Positions 20,595 to 31,239 are shown, counted from the first letter of the stretch. The stretch is DNA of 64,000 bases from Lentisphaeria bacterium (GCA_022009855.1 CP091727.1:4278001-4342000); one strand, 5' to 3'. The notes: generated from the sequence alone by a model not told the origin. Numbers and translations: made by a program.

Positions 20595-21194
20595 ATGAAC
20601 ATGAGCAAGAAAAAAATTCGGAATGTCTCAGCGGAGTTGAAGTTTCGCCATCTCCTGCAGGTCGGACGGCGATTCTGCAACTGCCCCGCTTTCGATTCCG
20701 GAATTTGCCGAGGCAGGAATCATGATGGATCGTGCGAGCGCCCTTTTCAAAGGATTCATGCCGGTACTCTACGATTTCAATGTTGAACCGAAACTGTTAG
20801 ATCGCAACGGTTACATGACCGGTACGGTACGCGATGCCCGTCAGTTTGATCAACTTCAGCAACCTGTCCAACGCTGCGGAAGTGTCCGTTTCAACACTCC
20901 CCGAATAGCTCTCGGAGCTGCAATCCTGACTTCACACAAGTTCCGTTTCCTGATACCGAACGTCGCCCCTGCCCCGGTGCTGTGATCTATTCCGGAAAGC
21001 TGACTCCGACGATCGAGAAGCCCGATTTGTCAAATTCGTCGATACCGCGGATCTCATTACCGCATAACGGGAAAAAGGCTCGTTGAATTGAATTGCCGAT
21101 GAGAGAAATTCCAGTCCTTCCACCGTATGGCCATGATCTGGTGCCGGAGGAGGAACGATGGTGGCGGAAGATGGGTGCCGATAATCCGGCATAA
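20595..21194 (+). pseudogene. Unidentified gene broken by several shifts
   Basis: AAAAGGAG precedes ATGAACATGAGCAAGAAAA, a convincing start. Coding-like segments appear in different frames: IPEFAEAGIMMDRASALFKG then FMPVLYDFNVEPKLLDRNGY, and at the end ELPMREIPVLPPYGHDLVPE, EERWWRKMGADNPA before TAA. They look like parts of one protein of about 195 residues, but in-frame stops at about 20993 and 21065 interrupt it. I do not recognise the family. It sits in the AT-richer pocket between add and tRNA-Thr. Confidence 0.4.
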
Positions 21195-21237
21195 AAAAGG
21201 CCAGACGATGTAAACGACTGGCTGATAATATCAAAAC

Positions 21238-21313
21238 TGGAGCCAATGATCGGAATCGAACCGATGACCTATTCATTACGAGTGAATTGCTCTACCGACT
21301 GAGCTACATTGGC
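21238..21313 (-). tRNA. tRNA-Thr (anticodon CGT)
   Basis: Minus strand: acceptor GCCAATG/CATTGGC, D arm AGCTCAGTCGGTAGAGC, anticodon stem ATTCA/TGAAT with loop CTCGTAA giving CGT (reads ACG), T arm GGTTCGATTCC, encoded CCA at 21240-21238. A TATATT box lies upstream at about 21322-21327 on this strand. Confidence 0.95.
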
Positions 21314-21473
21314 GACGTTTTATAAATATAGCCATTTTTTTCGGAATTTAAAGTCTTTTTTCGAAAAAAATTGAAATTTTCACCTCGAACAGGTATAGTT
21401 TATGAAGTTACATCCGGAAATAACGGAAATCAATAATTTTACAACCCAGTTCATCAGCTGTTGCCGAGGTACC

Positions 21474-21883
21474 ATGTTCGTTCTTGAGTTATTCCTGGTC
21501 GGAATCGTTCTCATCTTCATCTTCCTCTTCAATACCATGATTACTCTGCGCAATCAGGTGGACCGTATCCGCTGGCAGATCGAGGCCCTGCTCAAACGGC
21601 GCCGTGAACTGGCGGCCTCCCTGGGCGTAGCTACCGATGAGCTCGAAGATGCCAAGGAGATCTCACAGCAGCTGAAACTCGATGCGGAACTCTCCGGCCG
21701 CATCGAAACCCTCTCGAAACCGATGAACTCATCCAGAGAGATTTCGACGAGTGCGGCTCGCTCCTCCACGAGAATCTCCGCCAGTACCGCAGCCGGGCTG
21801 CCGCTTACAACCGCGCTCTTGAAAGTCCGGTGTTCCGGCTCTTCGGGAAATCGTCCAAATTCAAGCCGCGCGAAATCTTCTGA
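21474..21883 (+). CDS. LemA-like membrane protein
   Basis: MFVLELFLVGIVLIFIFLFN is a single N-terminal membrane helix, followed by helical NTMITLRNQVDRIRWQIEAL, RRELAASLGV and, after a shift near 21720, the C-terminal YNRALESPVFRLFGKSSKFK PREIF block typical of LemA proteins. About 136 residues, shorter than the usual 180-200. LemA function is not established. Stop lies 1 bp from the convergent regulator stop. Confidence 0.65.
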
Positions 21884-21884
21884 T

Positions 21885-22747
21885 TCAACGAATCACATGA
21901 CGCCGCAGACGGGCGCGAAACTCTCCGGGCGGCATTCCCTTGTGCCGCTTGAATACCCGGGAGAAGTAAAATTGATCGCTGAATCCCGCCGCAAAAGCGG
22001 TCTCCCCTACCGTCGCATCCGGATTGGCCATCCAGTACGCCTCCGCCTTCGCCAGACGACGCTCGGTCAGCAGCTCCCTTGAAACTCGTCCGGTAGTTGC
22101 GGCGGAGAAACTGCGAAATCGTCGAAACGCTCCTCCCCAGCTTCTTCGCCATCTCCGGCAACCGGATCGGCTCGGTACAGTGGCGCTCAAGATACCGGTC
22201 GATGTCATTGCGCAGCCGGTCCCCCTGCAATACGGCAAGTTCCCGCACTACGATGTAGTCGATCAGCATTTTGAAAAGTCCCAGTACATTCTCCAGCTTT
22301 TCCGCGGAAATGCGCGGCAGCTCCCGGAACGACTGTTCCAGCTTCCGTCGCTGTTCCTCGCTGCTGCAGCGCTCCAACATGCACTCCGGGGGCGCGTCGT
22401 TGATCCGAAACTGGCCGATCATCAGAAATCCGGCCAGCTGGTCGTGGATGAAAACCGGCGCGATCGCTTCCCGCAGGCCGGCATGACACTGGTAATCGAT
22501 GATTCCGCGCTGCTGAACCGCCTCCTGCTGTTTGTCGGCATCGAGAGAGACACACTGCCGCAGTGTACCGAGCTCCCGCTGAACCATCCGGCAATAATCG
22601 CTGTTGCGCATCTGACGACCGCGGCGCAGCGTCCGCCCGTCTGCGGAAAAAAAAAGTGACCCGGATATCCAGCGTTGCGGCAAAATGATCCAGCAACGAC
22701 TGAACTTCGTCGCTGAGAAAAAGTTCAAACGGCGTCATACTCATCAT
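21885..22747 (-). CDS. AraC-family regulator with PocR sensory domain
   Basis: The N-terminal half shows the PocR ligand-binding pattern (ADGRTLRRGRQMRNSDYCRM, AGLREAIAPVFIHDQLAGFL MIGQ). The C-terminal half has two AraC helix-turn-helix units, PIRLPEMAKKLGRSVSTISQ and ATVGETAFAAGFSDQFYFSR followed by VFKRHKGMPPGEFR. PocR domains sense small carbon compounds, often hydrocarbons or polyols. Shifts near 22655 and 22090. Three clustered ATG codons (22747, 22744, 22738) make the start uncertain. Divergent from the NahK-like gene by 175 bp, so it probably regulates that gene. Confidence 0.8.
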
Positions 22748-22922
22748 TGACCTCGCTTCCAATCATCTTTTTCTACTATATCTTCTTACTGCATAAAAAT
22801 CCATACCTGTTGCGGAATTTTCCATTTATAAATCCGTTTTCCGGCATTATATTGTACAAAACAGCGCGGTTCGGGGAGCGTGCGTCCCCTTGTCTCACCC
22901 CCCGCCGCGCAGGGAGAGAGCC

Positions 22923-24027
22923 ATGAAATATGATTTGAACAGCGTAATGTCACAGTTTTCCGTCTACGGAGAATATCTGATCGGAGTTCCGTATGGAACC
23001 GGGCATATCAATGACACCTTTCAGGTGACTTTTGATCAGGGCGGCACCACGGTGCATTATATTCTCCAGCGGGTCAACACCAATGTTTTCCCGCAATCCG
23101 GAAGCGCTGATGGAGAATTTCGTGCGGGTCACCGGCCACATCGGCCGGAAAATCCGGGAAGAACGGAAGCTCCACCCGGAAACCCGTCACCGCACCCTCG
23201 AAGTGGTTCCGGCGCGCGACGGAAAGCCGTTCGTCCGGGATGCGGCGGGCAACTTCTTCCGCTGCTACGTCTTCGTCGAAAACGCCCGCACCTACGACAT
23301 CCTCGAAACAGCCGATCAGGCCTATCAGGCGGCGGCGGCGTTCGGCCGCTTTCAGGCGGACCTCGCCGACCTCGACGGCAGGCTTCACGAGACGATTCCG
23401 AACTTCCACAACACGCCCTCCCGGCTGGCCGCACTGGAACTGGCGGTGAAGGAAGATCGGGCCGGACGGCTCAAACAGGTCACGCCGGAGCTGGAGTTCA
23501 TCCTCGCCCGCCGCAATGAGACCGGGCGGTTGCTCGAACTGCAGGCCGCCGGAGAGCTGACCGAACGCACCACCCATAACGACACCAAACTCAACAACGT
23601 CCTGATCGACGACCTTACCGGAACCGGCTGCTGCGTCATCGACCTCGATACGGTGATGCCGGGTCTGCCGCACTACGACTTCGGCGACATGGTGCGGACC
23701 GGCACCAGTCCGGCGGCGGAGGACGAGACCAACCTCGACCTGGTGACCATGCGCTTCCCGATGTTCGAGGCGCTGCTGCGCGGCTACCTCGCCGGAGCGG
23801 GCAGCTTCCTCAATCCGGTGGAGAAATCCCTCCTTCCCTTCTCCGGCAAACTGATCACGCTGGAGATCGGAATCCGCTTCCTCACCGATTATCTGGAAGG
23901 CGACGTCTATTTCAAGACCAAACGTCCGGAACACAATCTCGACCGCTGCCGCACCCAGCTCAAACTGGTCCGGTCGATCGAAGAGCAGTACGACGAAATG
24001 CGGAAGCTGGCCGATTCTCTCGCCTGA
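22923..24027 (+). CDS. APH-fold sugar kinase, N-acetylhexosamine 1-kinase-like
   Basis: Aminoglycoside-phosphotransferase fold. MKYDLNSVMSQFSVYGEYLI and GVPYGTGHINDTFQVTF match the NahK subgroup; catalytic THNDTKLNNVLID (Brenner-type HxDxxxxN) and metal VIDLDTVMPGLPHYDFGDMV are clear. About 368 residues. One shift near 23095. NahK-type kinases make GlcNAc/GalNAc 1-phosphate in salvage of mucin or milk sugars; the substrate here is inferred. GGGAGAGAGCC precedes the ATG and a TATATT box lies at 22848-22853. Confidence 0.82.
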
Positions 24028-24041
24028 AGCTCCGCACAAAA

Positions 24042-24084
24042 AACGCAGAGGCAGTGTGGCAGTTCGCCGCACTGCCTCTGCGTT
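24042..24084. terminator. Bidirectional terminator
   Basis: A 15-bp stem (AACGCAGAGGCAGTG, 24042-24056, pairing with 24070-24084) between the convergent NahK-like and AEC transporter genes, with AAAAAA on the left serving as T run for the minus strand. Confidence 0.8.
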
Positions 24085-24098
24085 CATTCCGGTAACGG

Positions 24099-25013
24099 TC
24101 AGAGAAAGATCTTCATCAGCAGCGGAATCGTAATCAGCGAGAGAATCGTGGTGACGATAATCGCCTGTCCGGCGAATCCGTGGTCACCGCCGTACTGTTT
24201 CGCCACCAGCACGGAACTGGACGCGGCCGGCATCAACGCCACCACGGCGGTGGTTTCGCGGACATCCGGCGGCAGCGGCAGCAGCTGGAGGAGCAGCAGA
24301 ATCACCACCGGAATCGCAATCAGCCGCACCAGGGAGAGGTAGAGCATATCGAACCACCCCTTGAGCATCCCCTGAAAGCAGTGGACCAGCGCTACACCGA
24401 TCACCACCAGCATGAAGGGGACCGTGATGTCGCCGAGATAGCGGATCGAATAGGCCAGCGGTTCCGGAATCGGAATGCCGAGGAAACAGACCAGCAGTGC
24501 GGCCGCCACCGCTGCAATATTGATCGAAAGATGCTGCGCAACGCTTTACCGAGCGATCCGCCGCCGGTGAATGTCATCACTCCGATGGTCCAGAAGCCGA
24601 TGGTCGAACCGACGTTCATCAACAGCAGCAGCGCGACGTGACGCTCCCCCAGACATTCTGCAGAATGATGATCGGCAGAAACACATAGTTGTTGATCGCG
24701 CAGATGTGATGAAACGTTCGAGACGGGCGGGAGTCTGGTCACGCAGAAAACGTTTGAGGTAGTGCCCGATCACGGCGCCGATCAACATGATTGCGATACC
24801 GAGCACCGGCATGATCCAGAGTTCGGCAAGATTATCGGGGTCAAAATTACGGGTGATCGTCGAAAAGGTCAGCAACGGGAAAAAGAGATCGAGCGTCAAA
24901 CGCGAAAGTCGCCCGAGATCGCCGGTTTTGATCATCCGCAGCCGCCAGGCCAACGCGCCGAAACCGAAAATCAGAAAAGTCTCGAGAATCGAGACGAAAA
25001 CTTTGTACATCAT
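24099..25013 (-). CDS. AEC (auxin efflux carrier) family transporter
   Basis: Ten-helix membrane carrier. Helices visible include VSILETFLIFGFGALAWRLR, PVLGIAIMLIGAVIGHYLKR, VALLLLMNVGSTIGFWTIGV, MAAALLVCFLGIPIPEPLAY, and the C-terminal AIIVTTILSLITIPLLMKIF; the conserved MPAASSSVLVAKQYGGD precedes the last helix. About 305 residues. Shifts near 24700, 24640 and 24545. AEC carriers export or import organic acids or amino acids; the substrate is unknown. Confidence 0.85.
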
Positions 25014-25050
25014 CGTCCGGAAATCCGGGAAAAGGGGAAACGGAAAAACG

Positions 25051-25087
25051 AAAACGGCGTCCGCCTCAACAACGGGGGGACGCCGTT
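25051..25087 (-). terminator. Terminator of rpsT
   Basis: 10-bp stem (25087-25078 pairing with 25062-25053) followed on the minus strand by TTTTCGTTTTT, 20 bp after the rpsT stop. Confidence 0.8.
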
Positions 25088-25106
25088 CCAGACCAGCCGG
25101 AAGCGA

Positions 25107-25373
25107 TTACTTCGCGAGCGAATTCATCAGCTTGTCAGCCTGGGACTTCTTGTTGGCGACGCGGTTCGGATGGATGGTCCCGACCTTGGCAGCCTTGTCC
25201 AGACGGCTGGAGAACTTCTTGGCCAGTTCGGCGGCAGTCGCGGTTTCTCCGGCGGCGACGGCGGCGCGCAGCTTCTTCTCAATGGTTTTGAGTTCGCTGG
25301 TGCGCATGCGGTTGCGGAGGTTTGCCTGCTGACTGGTGCGCAGACGCTTGAGAGCGGATTTCGTGTGAGCCAT
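25107..25373 (-). CDS. rpsT: 30S ribosomal protein S20
   Basis: Intact, 88 residues: MAHTKSALKRLRTSQQANLR at the start and GTIHPNRVANKKSQADKLMN near the end are diagnostic of S20, which binds 16S rRNA early in assembly. A run of twelve A residues lies between AAGGAA and the ATG, an unusual leader that may itself bind the 30S subunit. Confidence 0.97.
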   Translation of the reverse strand: MAHTKSALKRLRTSQQANLRNRMRTSELKTIEKKLRAAVAAGETATAAELAKKFSSRLDKAAKVGTIHPNRVANKKSQADKLMNSLAK

Positions 25374-25528
25374 TTTTTTTTTTTTCCTTACGTTTTCGAT
25401 TCTATATCAAATAGATTTTTCATCGATCAGCATGAGTATAAGAAAATATCACATTTTTCCGAAATTTCAAGTAAAACAACCCAAAAAACGACATTTCCGG
25501 AGATTTGACGGAGATTTGCTTCGGAACG

Positions 25529-25557
25529 TTGAAAAAAACAGCGATTGAGTGTATTTT
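25529..25557 (+). promoter_or_regulatory. Promoter of the galE operon
   Basis: TTGAAA (25529-25534), 17-bp spacer, TATTTT (25552-25557), with AGGAGG at 25566. The ATG at 25608 is 37 bp beyond that AGGAGG, so a second site (CACAGGAGT at about 25593) is the real ribosome site. Confidence 0.6.
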
Positions 25558-25607
25558 TTTATATAGGAGGAAAATTTCCAATCACCCATACCACAGGAGT
25601 CTTGAAA

Positions 25608-26582
25608 ATGAAAAAGTTCTGGTCACCGGAGGAGCCGGCTACATCGGCAGCGCCTGTTCGGAATACCTGCTCGACCACGGTTATGACGTCACCATCTTCG
25701 ACGGCCTGCTTACCGGCCACCGCCAGGCGGTCGATCCGCGCGCGAAATTCATCCTCGGCAACCTCTCCGACCGCGAGAAGATCAAGAGCGTCTGCCGCGA
25801 AGGGAAATTCGACGCGGTCATGCACTTCGCCGCCTTCTCGCTGGTCGGCGAATCGATGAAGGATCCTTCGAAGTACTTCCGGAACAACATCGCCAACGGC
25901 ATCAACCTCGCCGACGCTGCTGTCGAAGGCGGTGTCAAAATGTTCGTTTTTTCGAGCACCGCGGCCACCTTCGGGCAGCCGGAATCGATTCCGATCCGGG
26001 AAAATGACCGGCAGATTCCGATCAATCCCTACGGAGAATCCAAACTCTGCTTCGAGAAAATTCTCAAGTGGTACCGGGAAATCTACGGCATGAACTACGC
26101 GGCGCTGCGCTACTTCAATGCCGCGGGAGCAACCCCGAATTTCGGCGAAGACCACCGGCCCGAAACCCACCTGATCCCGCTGATCCTCCAGACCGCGCGC
26201 GGAAAACGCGAAAAAACTGATGCTCTACGGCGACGATTATGATACGCCGGACGGGACCTGCATCCGCGACTACATCCATATTCTCGACCTTGCTCAGGCA
26301 CACGAACTCGCGCTCTCCGCGCCGGAGAGCGGCCACTACAACCTGGGAACCGGCAACGGCCTGTCAGTCAAGGAGATCATCAACGCCGCGGAAGAGGTGA
26401 CCGGCCTCAAGGTCAAATACGACATCTGCCCGCGCCGCCCCGGCGACCCCGCCCGGCTGATCGCCTGCAGCGACCGGGCGCGCAAGATGCTCAAGTGGCA
26501 GCCGAAGTATGAGTCGGCCCACGACATCATCGAATCCGCCTGGAAGTGGCAGCTCAAGCATCCGGAAGGCTACGCGAATTGA
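25608..26582 (+). CDS. galE: UDP-glucose 4-epimerase
   Basis: Extended SDR enzyme interconverting UDP-glucose and UDP-galactose. Repaired start MKKVLVTGGAGYIGSACSEY with the NAD motif GGAGYIG; FSSTAATFG and YGESKLCFEK give the catalytic Ser and YxxxK; YFNAAGA, RDYIHILDLAQAHELAL and the C-terminal YNLGTGNGLSVKEII complete the signature. One missing A near 25615 and a shift near 26210. About 324 residues, normal. First gene of a tight five-gene plus-strand run ending at the terminator 30453. Confidence 0.93.
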
Positions 26583-27123
26583 TCTGGCACGAGCTCGGTC
26601 CCTTCACGATTTTCGACGTGGAGACTACCGGGATGAGTCCGGAAAACGACCGGATCGTCGAACTTGCGGCGGTCCGGATCGACCGGGATGGCACTCTCAC
26701 GCGGTTTCAGTCGCTGATCAATCCGGGCCGGCGGATTCCACCGAAAGCGGTGTCGGTTCACCATATCACTGATGAGATGGTGTCCGGCGCCCCCGCTTCG
26801 CCGAAGTAGGCAGAAAGTTTCTGACACTGGCGGAGGAAAGCACCCTGGTGGCGCACAACGCCTTCTTCGACCTCGGATTTCTGCAGGAGAGTCTGGCGCG
26901 GACCGGGCTGCCGCTCTGGAAAGGAAAGACTCTCGATTCCCTGCGGCTGGTGAAGAGGACCCATCCGGGGCTGGCTTCCTACAGTCTGCAGAACCTGCGG
27001 GTCTTTTTTCAGCTGGAAAGCGACAGATCGATGAACGCCCACCGCGCCGCCGCAGACGTGGAGTGGACGAGACAGGTTCTGGGCATCAGCCTCACCGAAG
27101 CGCTGAAACAGTGCGGCAAATGA
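26579..27123 (+). CDS. DnaQ-like 3'-5' exonuclease
   Basis: DEDDh exonuclease fold: FTIFDVETTGMSPENDRIVE (ExoI, D and E), SVHHITDEMV, LVAHNAFFDLGFL (ExoII Asp) and NAHRAAADVEWT (ExoIII, His and Asp). About 181 residues, similar to PolC/DnaQ proofreading domains, but free-standing. The likely start is TTG at 26579 overlapping the galE TGA (TTGA). One shift near 26800. Role may be proofreading, tRNA end processing or repair. Confidence 0.85.
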
Positions 27124-27157
27124 GCTGCGACTCAGCATGAAACCGGCAGGAAACAGA

Positions 27158-29051
27158 ATGGCTGACAATGTACTCTGGGCCGCGGAAGAGCTGTCGCTCT
27201 CCATAGGGCGGCAGACACTTTACGACAATACGGAATTTTCGATTGCCGGCGGGGGAACGGGTTGGGCTGGTCGGTCGGAACGGCAGCGGAAAATCCACTC
27301 TGTTCCGCCTGATCACCGGCGAGGAGCTTCCCGGCGGCGGCTCGATCACCCGCGCGCGGGAGCTGCGAGTGGCGCTGCTGCCGCAGGAGTTCCGGCTCGA
27401 CGGCAGCCGCACCATTGCGGAAAACGTCGCTGAGGGACTTGCCTGGTTCCGGGAACTCCAGCACAAATTTGAAACCATTTCGGTCAATTCACCCGAACAC
27501 GCCGCCATCGACCATCAGCTGATGCTGCACGACGGCTGGAACCTTGACAACAAGCTTGATCTCGTGCTGGAAAAACTCGGTCTGACCGACCGGGACCGGC
27601 TCTGCGGGACCCTCTCCGGCGGCGAACAGCGCCGGGTTGCGCTGGCACGTGCGATCGTCGCCGAACCCGACCTGCTGCTGCTCGACGAGCCGACCAACCA
27701 TCTCGACGTCGGCACGGTGGAGTGGATCGAAAACTTCCTCGCCGACTACCGCGGCAGCTGTCTTTTCATCACCCACGACCGCTGTTTTCTCGACCGGATC
27801 TCCACCCGGATCGTCGAACTCTCCCACGGGAAGTTTTACAGCTATCAGGGCAGTTACGCCGACTTCCTCGCCGCCAAAGCGGAGCGGGAGACGCGCGAGG
27901 ACATCGCCGAGGAGAAACGCCGGAGCTTTCTGCGCTCCGAAATCGAATGGGTCCGCCGCTCCCCCAAGGCGCGGCTCAAGCGCAATCTCGGCAGAATGAA
28001 GCGGTTCGACGAGATCGCCGCCCGTTCCGGCCCGATCCGGGATTCCGACATGGAGCTGCTGATTCCGACGGCCACCCGGCTCGGCAACAAGACGGTCGAA
28101 CTCAAAAACATTTCGCTCTCTTTCGGGGACCGGAAGATCATCGACGACTTCAGTTTCGAATTCGAAGCAGGGTCCCGCATCGGCATCGTCGGGCCGAACG
28201 GCATCGGCAAGAGCACCCTGCTCAAAATCATCACCGGCGCTCTTGTCCCGGACCGGGGAGAGGCGATTGCGGCGCCGACGGTGGAGTTCAACTACATCGA
28301 TCAGTCCCGGCTGGTGCTCGATCCGGAAAAAAGCGTTCTGGAGGAGATCGGCGAAGGGGTGGAAAACGTCCAGCTCGGCACCGAAAAAATTTCGGTCTGG
28401 GGCTACCTCAAACGGTTCCTCTTCGAAGACGAGCGGATCAACACGAAGATCAAATACCTTTCCGGCGGGGAACGGGCGCGGCTGACGCTGGCGAAGATCC
28501 TCAAGCAGGAGGCAACTTCCTGATTCTCGACGAGCCAACCAACGATCTGGATCTGTCGAGCCTGCGGTTGCTTGAGGAGGCGCTGCTCTCCTACGGGGGC
28601 TGTCTTCTCGTGGTCAGCCACGACCGCTACTTTCTCAACCGGGTCTGTACGGGAATCCTGACCTTCGATCCCGGCGGAAAGATCGTCTACACCCCCGGCG
28701 ATTACGACTACAGCCTGGAAAAACGCCGGGAAAGACGGGCCGCCGCCGAACCGGTTCCGGTCCGGGAAACGGCAAAAACTTCCGCCGCCCCTCCCCGCTC
28801 CGGCGCGCGCCCCGGAAACTCTCCTTCAAGGAGAATCGTGAACTCGAAGGAATGGAGGAGGCGGTCACCGCCGCCGAATCGAAGATCGCCGAAATCGAGG
28901 CGTGCTTCGGCGACCCCGACTTTTTGAAAAATACGGCAGCCGCTCCGCTGAACTTCAGCGCGAGCGGGACGCCGCCCGCGCCGAAGCTGCCCGCCTCTAT
29001 CAGAGGTGGGAGGAGCTGGAAAATAAACGAGCAACGCTGGAGGGAAAGTGA
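27158..29051 (+). CDS. ABC-F type ATPase (Uup/EttA-like)
   Basis: Two nucleotide-binding domains in one soluble chain: VGLVGRNGSGKSTLFRL, LSGGEQRRVALARA and LLLLDEPTNHLDVGTVEW; then IGIVGPNGIGKSTLLKI, YLSGGERARLTLAKIL and FLILDEPTNDLDLSSLRLLE. The interdomain linker AEEKRRSFLRSEIEWVRRSP KARL is the ABC-F P-site tRNA-interaction motif type seen in Uup. The C-terminus is a coiled coil (EGMEEAVTAAESKIAEIEA...LYQRWEELENKRATLEGK). No membrane segments: ABC-F proteins act on the ribosome. Shifts near 27255, 28510, 28800 and 28920. Start 27158 (MADNVLWAAEEL) chosen over 27137. Confidence 0.9.
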
Positions 29052-29053
29052 AG

Positions 29054-29673
29054 ATGGAGAAAGCAAAGGACTTCAGTCGCAAAAACCGTCTGGCCGGGCA
29101 GCACACAGCTCGCCCCGGTGCCGGTGGTTCTGGTCGGCAGCGGCGATGGAGAAAAGTATCCCTGGAATCTGGTCACCATCGCCTGGGCGGGAACCGTCAA
29201 CAGCAATCCGCCGATGGTGTCGATTTCGGTCCGTCCGGAACGGCACTCCTTCCCGGCGATCCGGGAGCTGGGGGTCTTCACCGTCAACATTCCGCCCGCT
29301 TCGCTGGCGAAGACGGTCGACTGGTGCGGGGTGGTCTCCGGCCGCGACCACGATAAAATCGCCGAACAGCATCTTACAGCCGTAGCCGGAGACAAGGTTT
29401 GCGCACCGGTTCTGGCGGAGTGTCCGCTCGTGCTGGAATGCAAGGTGGCGCAGTCGATCGACCTCGGCAGCCATACGCTCTTCCTCGCCGAAGTGGTCGC
29501 GGTACAGGCGGCGGAGGAGCTGATCGACAAAAGCGGCAAGTTCCGTATCGACGACGCCGGACTGCTCGGCTACGCCCACGGCCATTACTATGAGCTGGGC
29601 AAATGCCTCGGCCACTTCGGCTATTCGGTCCGCAAAAACCCGGTCCGACGGTCCGCCGCTGACGGGGAAGTAG
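29054..29673 (+). CDS. Flavin reductase-like FMN-binding protein
   Basis: PVVLVGSGDGEKYPWNLVTI AWAGTVNSNPPMVSISVRPE and ELGVFTVNIPPASLAKTVDW match the flavin reductase-like (split-barrel) domain that binds FMN and reduces it or uses it with NAD(P)H. About 205 residues. Shifts near 29095 and, at the C-terminus, near 29635; the latter restores the ending KTRSDGPPLTGK and a TAG at 29671, otherwise the frame runs into the sirtuin gene. Start ATG 29054, or GTG 29048 overlapping the ABC-F stop. Confidence 0.82.
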
Positions 29674-29682
29674 GAGTGACCC

Positions 29683-30428
29683 ATGTACGACGAACTCTGG
29701 AAACTGCTCCGGGAGTCCCGGAACACCATCGCCTTCACCGGCGCCGGAATCTCCACGCTCTCCGGAATCCGGGATTTCCGGGGAGCAAACGGAGTCTACC
29801 TTCAGCCATGGCACGGGAAGCAGGTCGAGGAGATCCTCTCGCTCGACTGTTTTCTGGAGGATCCCGGACTCTTCTACCGATGGGCGCAGGAGTTCATCTA
29901 CCGGCTGGATGAGTTTCATCCCGCCGCGGTGCACCGGGCGCTGGCCGGACTGGAGGCGCACGGAATGCTGCACTGCGTTTACACCCAGAACATCGATCTT
30001 CTGCATCAGAAGGCGGGCAGCCGGAAGGTGTACGAACTGCACGGCAGCCCGGCCCACCACCACTGTCTGCGATGCCGGAAGGAGTTCGGTTATGCCGAAA
30101 TCGCGCCGCGGGTGCTCGCGGGCGAAGTGCCGCACTGCCCCTGCGGCGGCGTCATCAAGCCGGACATCGTCTTCTACGGGGAATCCTCGACAGCGATCTG
30201 CTCGATCAGGCGTTCCGCGACATGGAGGAGGCCGAACTTCTGCTGGTGCTCGGCAGCAGTCTCACCGTCCAGCCGGCGGCATCGCTGCCGCTGGCAACCC
30301 GGAGCGGCGGCGGCAGGATCGTAATCGTCAACGCCCAGCCCACGCCGCTGGATGGATATGCGACACTCCATTACGACGATCTTTTCAAGGTGTTCGATGA
30401 TCTCGAACACCGTCTGGCGAAACTTTAG
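29683..30428 (+). CDS. cobB: Sirtuin NAD-dependent protein deacylase
   Basis: TIAFTGAGISTLSGIRDFRG (NAD site), YTQNIDLLHQKAGS, catalytic His in YELHGSPAHHHC, zinc cysteines CLRC and CPC, and LLLVLGSSLTVQPAASLP. About 248 residues. One shift near 30185. Ends the galE operon; a terminator follows at once. It removes acyl groups from protein lysines and consumes NAD. Confidence 0.92.
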
Positions 30429-30452
30429 ACGTCGGATTCGACAGACGGGAAA

Positions 30453-30487
30453 CGGGGTGCGGCTTTCTCCTCACCCCGCTTTTTTTT
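30453..30487 (+). terminator. Terminator between cobB and the capsid cassette
   Basis: Stem CGGGGTG (30453-30459) with CACCCCG (30472-30478), 12-nt loop, then eight T. It isolates the phage-head cassette from the upstream operon. Confidence 0.85.
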
Positions 30488-30585
30488 CGTTCTGAAAAAT
30501 TCGTTCCCGGTTGACATTTTCCTTTGAGTTTGTACGCGCCGAATGCGCGGCCGACAACCCCAAAAAGGAAAGGAGACCAGGACCG

Positions 30586-31216
30586 ATGATCCATCTTGCC
30601 GAGATCATTCGGAAGGCCGCCGCCGGGGGAGGCGTTGCAGGAGGAGGAGAGAACCTTCCTCGGCAGTCTGCGCCCCGACGACCTCGATCCGGTTTCGCTC
30701 CGCAGTGCCCGGGAGACAAACCGGGCGCTGGAAGAGCGAAACCGGGAACTTACCCGAACGCTTGAACAATCCCGCGCCCGGGTCGAAGAGCTCGAAACCC
30801 GTTCTCTGCCCGAAGCGGAACAGCTCCGGCGCAAATTTGAGACCGAACTTGCCGAACTGCGCCGCCGAGCCGAAGAGACCGGAGCCGAACGTGACGCGGC
30901 GCAGAAGGAACTCCGGGGACTCCGCTTCCGCCGCCGGGTGGATGAGCTGGCGGACCGGTACCGCTTCACCGACCGCGACTACCTCGAATATCTCTGCGAA
31001 CGCGGCGCCCTCGAGGTGGATTCACCGGAACAGTCCGAAGCGTTCATGGAGGAGCTGCGCACCCGCCTGCCCCGCTTCTTCAAAACGGAACTCAAACCCG
31101 GCGCCGGAATTCCGGAGCCGCCGCTTCCCGCCGCAACCGGCGGCTCGACGACCTCCGATCCGGCCGCGGAACTCGCCCGGATGATCGCCGCAGCCCCCGA
31201 ATCCCTTCAGCACTGA
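30586..31216 (+). CDS. Phage scaffold-like coiled-coil protein
   Basis: MIHLAEIIRKAAAGGG, then after a shift near 30640 ALQEEERTFLGSLRPDDLDP and a long coiled coil (about residues 45-115, rich in Glu/Arg: TNRALEERNRELTRTLEQSR). The segment RYRFTDRDYLEYLCERGALE and FMEELRTRLPRFFKTEL resembles the C-terminal part of phage scaffolding proteins, in which a short helical region precedes the coat-binding tail. The end is Pro/Gly-rich. About 209 residues. It lies 23 bp upstream of the capsid gene, the usual scaffold-capsid order. No protease domain. AAAGGAG precedes the ATG. Confidence 0.6.
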
Positions 31217-31239
31217 ACCAGAAACAAGGAGTATCGAAC

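Noticed and set aside
30511..30540. Promoter TTGACA for the capsid cassette
   Set aside because: A perfect -35 box is present, but no acceptable -10 sequence lies 16-18 bp downstream.
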